DNA from: JAUVIB01 sp964424545
GTDB taxonomy: Bacteria; Calditrichota; Calditrichia; Calditrichales; Calditrichaceae
Assembly: GCA_964424545.1 (NCBI GenBank)
Contig: CAYRJN010000027.1
Span: 1-29,176, forward strand
DNA length: 29,176 nucleotides
Direction of reading: 5' to 3'
Positions 23,856 to 29,176 of the stretch are shown here, one piece after another (the stretch's first letter is position 1; each line of letters starts with the position of its first letter). The notes under the pieces were generated by a model. It made no database searches and was not told where the DNA came from. It saw nothing but the letters and a program-made list of their open reading frames with translations. The position numbers were made by a program, and so were the translations under genes.

Positions 23856-26483
23856 ATGAAAAATAAATCGACAAAAACGACTCCGTTAATGGAGCAATAT
23901 CTGAAAATAAAAGCTGAGTATAAAGATGTTTTACTGCTGTACCGCATGGGCGATTTTTATGAAACCTTTTATGAAGATGCTAAAAAACTATCCAAAACAA
24001 TAGGTATTGCTTTAACCAAACGCTCTCACGGTAAATCGGCAGAAGTGCCGTTAGCCGGATTCCCGTATCACGCTTTGGATAATTATCTGCCCAAATTGCT
24101 TCAAGCCGGACTTCGTGTGGCAATCTGCGAGCAAGTGGAAGACCCCAAATTGGCAAAAGGAATCGTTAAGCGGGAAGTCGTGGAAATTGCCTCGCCCGGA
24201 GCGACGCTTTCGGATAAACTGCTTGACAGTAACGCTAATAATTTTCTCCTTTCCATCTATTTGAACGACGAAATGTGTGGTCTGGCGGTTGCCGATGTCT
24301 CAACAGGTATGTTTCATGTCGCTGAAGTTAAAAAAGGAAATCTGCTCGACCAATTGTTGCGCTATCAACCCAAAGAGATATTGGTTGCCGAGAATCAAAA
24401 CGACGCATTACAATCAATTGTACGCAGCGGCGTTAACGCCATTTTTACCAAACGCGATCAATGGATATATAACCGAGATTATGCCTATAGTATTTTGCTT
24501 GAACAATTTCAAACACATTCTCTTAAAGGATTCGGCTGCGATGAAATGGACAGTGGCATCATTGCCGCCGGCGCTATAATACATTATTTACAAGAGAATT
24601 ATAAAACAAAATTAGAGCATTTTGTACGTATTTATACGGTGAATCTGTCCGGTTTTATGAATCTCGATGAATCCACTCGACGCAATTTGGAAATTTCGCA
24701 ATCCATTGCATTTGACAGTACGGGTAAAACGCTGCTCAGTGTGTTAAATTTCACCTCCACATCCATGGGCGCCAGGTTATTAAGACAATGGCTACAACAA
24801 CCGTTGTTAAACTTAGAGGAAATAAATGAACGCCTTGATGTTGTGCAAGAGCTGTTTAACGAAAAAACAATCCGCGCTAAATTAATAGAACAGCTTAAAG
24901 GTATGTTTGATATGGAGCGGCTACTTGGTAAATTGGTATCCGCAAGAGCGAATGCCAAAGATGCCCTAAATCTGAAGCAATCTTTGCAAATTTTATCGCC
25001 GGTTAAGGATATCATTGAAAACAGCACACTTGAGAAATTAACAATAAAATTTAAGGATATTAATTTACTTAAAAAGCTGACCGATTTATTAGAGGCGGCA
25101 ATTGTAGAAAATCCGCCCTTTACCATTCAGGAGGGCGGCATAATCCGCAAGGGCTTTAACGCCGAGTTGGACGAGCTGCGCAAAGTTGCCGAAACAGGTA
25201 AAGATTGGTTGATGAATTATCAGCATACTGAACGGGAAAAAACAGGCATCGGCTCATTGAAAATAAATTACAATAAAGTTTTCGGTTATTATTTGGAAGT
25301 GACCAATGTGCACAAAGATAAAGTTCCCGATTATTTTATTCGAAAACAGACTTTGGTTAATGCCGAACGTTATATAACGCCGGAACTAAAAGAGTGGGAA
25401 GATAAAATCCTCGGTGCGGAAGATAAAATAAACGCCATCGAATATAATATTTTTACTGATATACGTAAGGAAATTAGTCGTCACATTGAAGCGATACAAA
25501 AAAACAGCTATTTGATTGCTGAATTGGACTGTTTCCTATCTTTTGCCGTGGCAGCTTATGAAAACGACTACGTGCGGCCGCAAATGGACAATTCAAGAAA
25601 GTTGAATATTGTTGAAGGACGACATCCTGTAGTCGAAAAAAATCTGCCGCCTGGAGAAGATTTTATCGCTAATGACGCCCTACTTGATAACGATAAGGAA
25701 CAGGTTTGGATAATAACCGGACCGAACATGGCCGGTAAATCCACTTTTTTACGGCAGGTAGGCTTAATAGTTCTAATGGCTCAAGTAGGTTCCTTTGTGC
25801 CGGCTAAAAAAGCGCAGATAGGCGTCGTAGATCGTATTTTTACAAGAGTGGGCGCTTCGGATAATCTTTCACTCGGCGAAAGCACCTTTTTGATTGAAAT
25901 GAATGAAACCGCTAATATTCTCAATAATGCTACGCCGAACAGTCTTATTTTATTGGATGAAATCGGTAGGGGAACAAGTACTTTCGACGGTCTTTCAATC
26001 GCTTGGGCGGTGGCGGAATATATTCATAATAACCGAAAAGTTGCTTCGAAAACTCTATTTGCTACGCATTATCATGAGCTTACGGAATTGGCGTTGCTTT
26101 ATCCGCGAATAAAAAATTATAATGTAGCGGTGGAGGAATGGGGCGATCAAGTAGTGTTTTTACGCAAAATCATTCCAGGCGGAACGGATAATTCCTATGG
26201 TATCTATGTGGCGCAAATGGCCGGCCTGCCGAACGAGTTAATCAGCAGGGCTAAAGAAATCCTTTCTAATCTTGAAGCAAATGAACTTACTCCAAACAGC
26301 AAAAAACCGCGATTGGCCAGACGGCAAAAAAATCGCAGCATAAACGCAAACCAGCTTAGTCTATTTCCGCCCCCGGACGAGACATCACACATAGAAAAAA
26401 AATTAAGGGGAATTGATATTAACAATATGACTCCCATGGAAGCTTTAAAAAAACTTGATGAGTTAAAAGGATTGGTAAAGTAA
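23856..26483 (+). CDS. mutS: DNA mismatch repair protein MutS
   Basis: 875 residues, the usual size. The mismatch-reading motif F-Y-E is at 34-36 in MGDFYETF, the clamp/lever region fills the middle, and the ATPase domain has Walker A GPNMAGKS at 622-629, Walker B DE at 701-702 followed by GRGTSTFDG, and the ATHYHEL segment. The C-terminus carries a Lys/Arg-rich linker and a short dimerisation helix. MutS recognises mispairs and recruits MutL. The protein starts at an ATG with only a weak ribosome binding site, 36 bases after the histidine kinase gene. Confidence 0.97.
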   Translation: MKNKSTKTTPLMEQYLKIKAEYKDVLLLYRMGDFYETFYEDAKKLSKTIGIALTKRSHGKSAEVPLAGFPYHALDNYLPKLLQAGLRVAICEQVEDPKLAKGIVKREVVEIASPGATLSDKLLDSNANNFLLSIYLNDEMCGLAVADVSTGMFHVAEVKKGNLLDQLLRYQPKEILVAENQNDALQSIVRSGVNAIFTKRDQWIYNRDYAYSILLEQFQTHSLKGFGCDEMDSGIIAAGAIIHYLQENYKTKLEHFVRIYTVNLSGFMNLDESTRRNLEISQSIAFDSTGKTLLSVLNFTSTSMGARLLRQWLQQPLLNLEEINERLDVVQELFNEKTIRAKLIEQLKGMFDMERLLGKLVSARANAKDALNLKQSLQILSPVKDIIENSTLEKLTIKFKDINLLKKLTDLLEAAIVENPPFTIQEGGIIRKGFNAELDELRKVAETGKDWLMNYQHTEREKTGIGSLKINYNKVFGYYLEVTNVHKDKVPDYFIRKQTLVNAERYITPELKEWEDKILGAEDKINAIEYNIFTDIRKEISRHIEAIQKNSYLIAELDCFLSFAVAAYENDYVRPQMDNSRKLNIVEGRHPVVEKNLPPGEDFIANDALLDNDKEQVWIITGPNMAGKSTFLRQVGLIVLMAQVGSFVPAKKAQIGVVDRIFTRVGASDNLSLGESTFLIEMNETANILNNATPNSLILLDEIGRGTSTFDGLSIAWAVAEYIHNNRKVASKTLFATHYHELTELALLYPRIKNYNVAVEEWGDQVVFLRKIIPGGTDNSYGIYVAQMAGLPNELISRAKEILSNLEANELTPNSKKPRLARRQKNRSINANQLSLFPPPDETSHIEKKLRGIDINNMTPMEALKKLDELKGLVK

Positions 26484-26517
26484 ATAAAATTAACAGTTTT
26501 GGAATATTTGTGATATG

Positions 26518-26541
26518 AAGCAATATTTGTCCATTTTGCTT
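26518..26541 (+). terminator. Weak hairpin after mutS (possible terminator)
   Basis: AAGCAA (26518-26523) pairs with TTGCTT (26536-26541) around 12 bases and is followed by T-rich sequence. The stem is short, so termination would be weak. Confidence 0.3.
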
Positions 26542-26589
26542 TTGTATTTTTGTAAAGCGTATTTATATGTAAATAAAATTTATGTACAT

Positions 26590-26619
26590 TTGATTGAAAA
26601 TACTGTCTATTTTTAATAT
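26590..26619 (+). promoter_or_regulatory. Possible promoter of the HU gene
   Basis: TTGATT (26590-26595) with TAATAT (26614-26619) at 18 bases. A second candidate, TTGATT (26635-26640) with TATCTT (26658-26663) at 17 bases, follows. Both are in very AT-rich sequence, and the run of Ns lies between them and the gene, so the leader length is unknown. Confidence 0.3.
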
Positions 26620-26685
26620 TTATACGGATTTAACTTGATTTATATATTTTGAAATCTTATCTTTATTGTAATTAATAAATTCAGA

Positions 26686-26695
26686 NNNNNNNNNN
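26686..26695. other. Assembly gap (10 Ns)
   Basis: Ten undetermined bases in the intergenic region between mutS and the HU gene, typical of a scaffold join or a masked low-quality stretch. True length and content are unknown, and the adjacency of mutS and HU depends on it. Confidence 0.98.
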
Positions 26696-26735
26696 TCAAA
26701 TACGACCAAAACACCTTTTAATGGAGGAGTATTAG

Positions 26736-27053
26736 ATGGATACGGTTACTAAAAAGGATGTTGCAAAAAGAGTAGCCAAAGAGTTAGGTGAAAAAGTGTA
26801 TACGGCAGAGAGATTTGTAGACTCTGTTTTTACCATATTAAGAAAAATTTTAAGCGAGGCCGATCCCGAAATTAGGATTGAAATAAGGGATTTTGGCGTA
26901 TTTGAAGTTAAAAAAACGCGTCCAAAACCAAAAGCAAGGAATCCTCGTACAGGCGAAATTATTTATGTCCCCGCAAGAAGAAAAACGCATTTTAAAGCCG
27001 GTAAGTTATTAAAAGACGTTTTAAAAGAGCCGCTTAAGGATGATAATAAATAA
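26736..27053 (+). CDS. HU/IHF-family DNA-binding protein
   Basis: 105 residues: two N-terminal helices (about 5-42), the three-stranded saddle with RDFGVFEVK near 52-60, and the DNA-intercalating arm RNPRTGE with its conserved Pro near 71-77, ending in a helix and a short Lys/Asp-rich tail that is longer than in the 90-residue HU proteins. These dimers bend and compact DNA. Sequence alone does not separate HU from IHF-type members. A strong ribosome binding site (GGAGGAG) precedes the ATG. Confidence 0.93.
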   Translation: MDTVTKKDVAKRVAKELGEKVYTAERFVDSVFTILRKILSEADPEIRIEIRDFGVFEVKKTRPKPKARNPRTGEIIYVPARRKTHFKAGKLLKDVLKEPLKDDNK

Positions 27054-27117
27054 ACATAATCGTTTATTCATCTACATTTTAAAATTTTTTGCCTATTCAT
27101 TTCTAATACGTTATTTA

Positions 27118-27528
27118 ATGGAAAAAATTCTCTCTCTCGATATTGGCACAAAACGCACGGGCGTTGCCGTCAGCGATGCCCTTGGAATGTTGGCGCATCC
27201 GTTTGCCGTGTGGGCGTGGAAAAATATCGATTATCTTTTGGAACAGCTTAAAACGGCCATAAAAGAGCATAATATAAAAAAACTGGTAATCGGCGTTCCT
27301 TGGACAATGAAAGGCGCCGCTTCTCAAAAAACAGAAGAAGTTTTGGGGATTATTGCCAAAATCGAAGAAGAAATTGATATACCCGTTATAAAAATGGATG
27401 AGCGTCTTACTTCAAAAATGGCGCGGGATTCCCTGAAAATAATGGGTAAAAAACCCAGCCGCAACAAATCCAAAATAGACCAGCTCGCCGCTGTAATAAT
27501 TCTTCAATCATATTTAGATCAAAATTAA
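27118..27528 (+). CDS. ruvX: Putative pre-16S rRNA nuclease YqgF (RuvX)
   Basis: 136 residues from the ATG at 27118, matching the family start MEKILSLDIGTKRTG; the open frame extends upstream to 27040, but those residues are unrelated and overlap the HU gene. The RNase H-like fold shows the acidic residues D8, E95 (KMDERLT) and D121 (KIDQLAA). The family finishes the 5' end of 16S rRNA in E. coli and is a Holliday-junction resolvase relative. No clear ribosome binding site is visible. It lies 64 bases after the HU stop; the downstream 131 bases (27529-27659) hold only AT-rich sequence. Confidence 0.9.
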   Translation: MEKILSLDIGTKRTGVAVSDALGMLAHPFAVWAWKNIDYLLEQLKTAIKEHNIKKLVIGVPWTMKGAASQKTEEVLGIIAKIEEEIDIPVIKMDERLTSKMARDSLKIMGKKPSRNKSKIDQLAAVIILQSYLDQN

Positions 27529-27659
27529 AAGAATTATACGTTTTTTTATCAAAATAGGGTATATTTTTATGCATTTTATCTTGATAATTCATAAATTAAA
27601 TTCATGCAAATATTAAATTAATAATAATGGCTATAATTCAAAAAAGGAATAGATAGAAA

Positions 27660-28688
27660 ATGGTTATAATTTTTGGCTCCGACGCAAAAGCGGAAGATAT
27701 TTCTCATGTAAAAGAAAAACTGCGTGATAAAGGATATGAGATTCATGAGTCCAAAGGAGTGGATCATACGGTAATCGGCGTAATCGGAGATACATTAAAA
27801 TTGGATATACGCGATATGCAGGTTATGCCCGGGGTGGCGGACGCTTATCGCATTTCGTCTCCCTATAAACTCGTTAGCCGGGAGTTTAAAAAAGAAAATA
27901 CGGTTATAAAAATTAAAGATGTGGAAATAGGGGGCGCGGAACTTGCCATAATGGCCGGACCGTGTTCGGTTGAATCTGAAGAGCAAACATTTGCCATTGC
28001 GGAAACCGTTTCCAAAGCCGGCGCTAAAATTTTACGCGGCGGAGCATTTAAACCGCGCACTTCGCCATACGCGTTTCAAGGTATGGGAGAAGATGGTCTT
28101 AAGATCCTCAGAAATGCTGCCGATACATACGGTATGCTCGTTATCACGGAAGTAATGGATAAAGATCAAATAGATTTGATTTACAAATATACGGATATTT
28201 TTCAGATTGGCGCGCGCAATATGCAAAATTTCTCATTTTTAAAAGCTTTGGGGAAAACCGATAAGCCGATTATGCTAAAACGCGGTATTTCTGCGACTAT
28301 AAAAGAGTGGTTAATGTCCGCTGAGTATATTTTATCGGGCGGTAATCATGAATTGATATTCTGTGAACGTGGTATTCGTACTTACGAAACATATACGCGT
28401 AATACGTTGGACATCAGCGCTATTCCCATTATAAAAAAATTAAGTCATCTTCCTATTATTTCCGATCCGTCGCACGGCACGGGTATCAGAGACAAGGTGC
28501 TGCCCATGGCCAGAGCGTCCGTAGCGGCCGGGGCGGACGGTTTAATGATAGAAGTGCATAATAATCCGGAAGCGGCGCTTTCCGACGGCGCACAATCGCT
28601 GTATCCGGAACAATTTGACGAGCTGATGCGGCAAAGCAGGACAATTGCCGGCGTTCTGGGTAGAATTATAGCTGATCGTAAAGAGTAA
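27660..28688 (+). CDS. aroF: 3-deoxy-7-phosphoheptulonate (DAHP) synthase, type I-beta
   Basis: 342 residues. An N-terminal ferredoxin-like regulatory domain (about 1-70) precedes the TIM-barrel catalytic domain, the layout of the Thermotoga-type enzyme, in which the N-terminal domain mediates feedback inhibition. The barrel has GPCSVES (100-106), KPRTSPYAFQG, RNMQNF and DPSHGTG with metal and substrate ligands in place. It condenses phosphoenolpyruvate with erythrose 4-phosphate, the entry to the shikimate pathway. AAAAAAGGA precedes the ATG. The prephenate dehydrogenase gene begins three bases after its stop, so the two form an operon towards tyrosine. Confidence 0.95.
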   Translation: MVIIFGSDAKAEDISHVKEKLRDKGYEIHESKGVDHTVIGVIGDTLKLDIRDMQVMPGVADAYRISSPYKLVSREFKKENTVIKIKDVEIGGAELAIMAGPCSVESEEQTFAIAETVSKAGAKILRGGAFKPRTSPYAFQGMGEDGLKILRNAADTYGMLVITEVMDKDQIDLIYKYTDIFQIGARNMQNFSFLKALGKTDKPIMLKRGISATIKEWLMSAEYILSGGNHELIFCERGIRTYETYTRNTLDISAIPIIKKLSHLPIISDPSHGTGIRDKVLPMARASVAAGADGLMIEVHNNPEAALSDGAQSLYPEQFDELMRQSRTIAGVLGRIIADRKE

Positions 28689-28691
28689 ACT

Positions 28692-29176
28692 ATGAAAATC
28701 GTTATTTCCGGATTAGGGGTAATTGGTGCGTCGCTGGCTATGGCTGTGAAGCAAGCGCATAGTGAATATACCTTGATCGGATATGACGTGCCCGATGTGC
28801 TCGCTTTTGCCGAAAAGAATAATATTGTCGACGTAGGGGTTTCCAACTGGCCGCAGGATGCCGCCGATGCGGATTTAATCGTTTTATCCACTCCGCTGTC
28901 AATTATTAAAGCTCAGCTTGAATCGTTAAATAATATCGTGGGTAAAAATACCATTGTTACGGATACCGGCAGCACGAAAGGTGAGCTGGCTGAGTTTGCC
29001 GAATCCTTACATTTTAGCGGAACTTATATCGGCGGCCACCCTATGACCGGAAGCGAAAAAAGCGGCATCTCCGCGGCCAATCCCTTATTATTTCAGAATG
29101 CGCTGTATATACTATGCGGCGTATCACAAGAAAATCAAATCATAGTAACAGAAGTTTTGTTCCCTGTGTTGGACGG
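28692..29176 (+). CDS. tyrA: Prephenate dehydrogenase, N-terminal part (runs off the window)
   Basis: 161 codons are visible; the gene continues past the right edge. The protein begins with a Rossmann strand and GLGVIG (7-12), followed later by STPLS, TDTGSTKGE and IGGHPMTGSEKSG, the signature of TyrA-type prephenate/arogenate dehydrogenases. It oxidises prephenate to 4-hydroxyphenylpyruvate with NAD(P) for tyrosine. It follows aroF by three bases. Whether a C-terminal ACT domain is present cannot be seen. Confidence 0.92.
   Translation, partial: MKIVISGLGVIGASLAMAVKQAHSEYTLIGYDVPDVLAFAEKNNIVDVGVSNWPQDAADADLIVLSTPLSIIKAQLESLNNIVGKNTIVTDTGSTKGELAEFAESLHFSGTYIGGHPMTGSEKSGISAANPLLFQNALYILCGVSQENQIIVTEVLFPVLD

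Noticed and set aside
24632..25126. 164-codon minus-strand frame within mutS.
   Set aside because: Antisense to the conserved MutS core; Ser-rich translation typical of shadow frames.
27040..27117. Upstream extension of the YqgF frame, giving a hydrophobic N-terminus.
   Set aside because: YqgF proteins start right before the LDIGTKRTG strand, and the extension overlaps the HU gene; the ATG at 27118 is preferred.
27632..27637. TATAAT as a promoter -10 box for aroF.
   Set aside because: No matching -35 box, and it is only 22 bases from the start codon, where it would leave hardly any leader around the ribosome binding site.

Overview
AT-rich bacterial chromosome segment (a scaffold, with one run of ten Ns) from a Gram-negative organism. 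The envelope genes support this: the tail of an ADP-heptose-type LPS heptosyltransferase, a DXD glycosyltransferase, an MsbA-like ABC exporter, GalE, a periplasmic HtrA protease and a lipoprotein. The gene set (biotin-dependent carboxylase plus methylmalonyl-CoA mutase, sigma-54-type promoter, DAHP synthase with an N-terminal ferredoxin-like domain, class I BirA, type III pantothenate kinase) and protein style fit an uncultured FCB-group or neighbouring lineage such as Calditrichota, Cloacimonadota or Marinimicrobia. That placement is inference from gene content, not a phylogeny.

Layout. (1) 2-4255, + strand: surface polysaccharide/LPS genes (GT9 end, DXD glycosyltransferase, ABC exporter, galE). 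(2) 4364-6563, - strand: a tight three-gene operon, read as NYN-domain nuclease, then an NtrB/AtoS-type membrane histidine kinase, then a cysteine-cluster protein. (3) 6909-8438: htrA/degP with its own sigma-70-like promoter and a strong terminator. (4) 8797-10740: a single-gene dnaK unit with a textbook -24/-12 (sigma-54) promoter and a terminator. (5) 10741-11189: a gene-free stretch with nested inverted repeats and a promoter. (6) 11190-19807: propionyl-CoA/methylmalonyl-CoA cluster: biotin carboxylase, biotin carrier, mutase small and large subunits, MeaB GTPase, GYD-domain protein, 2-hydroxyacid dehydrogenase, DUF192 lipoprotein. (7) 19936-21540: birA and a frameshifted coaX. (8) 21672-26483: a soluble GAF/PAS histidine kinase and mutS. 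(9) 26736-29176: HU-family protein, Holliday-junction-resolvase-like YqgF, and the start of an aromatic amino acid operon (aroF, tyrA; tyrA runs off the end).

How they work together. The central cluster can carboxylate propionyl-CoA and interconvert methylmalonyl-CoA and succinyl-CoA. It holds the mutase chaperone (MeaB), and just downstream the biotin ligase that charges the carrier and the first enzyme of CoA synthesis. The carboxyltransferase subunit and the methylmalonyl-CoA epimerase are not here and must be encoded elsewhere. The most striking regulatory signal is the exact sigma-54 consensus in front of dnaK, with palindromes upstream and an NtrB-type kinase nearby without a partner regulator. 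I saw no tRNA, rRNA, CRISPR array or insertion sequence.
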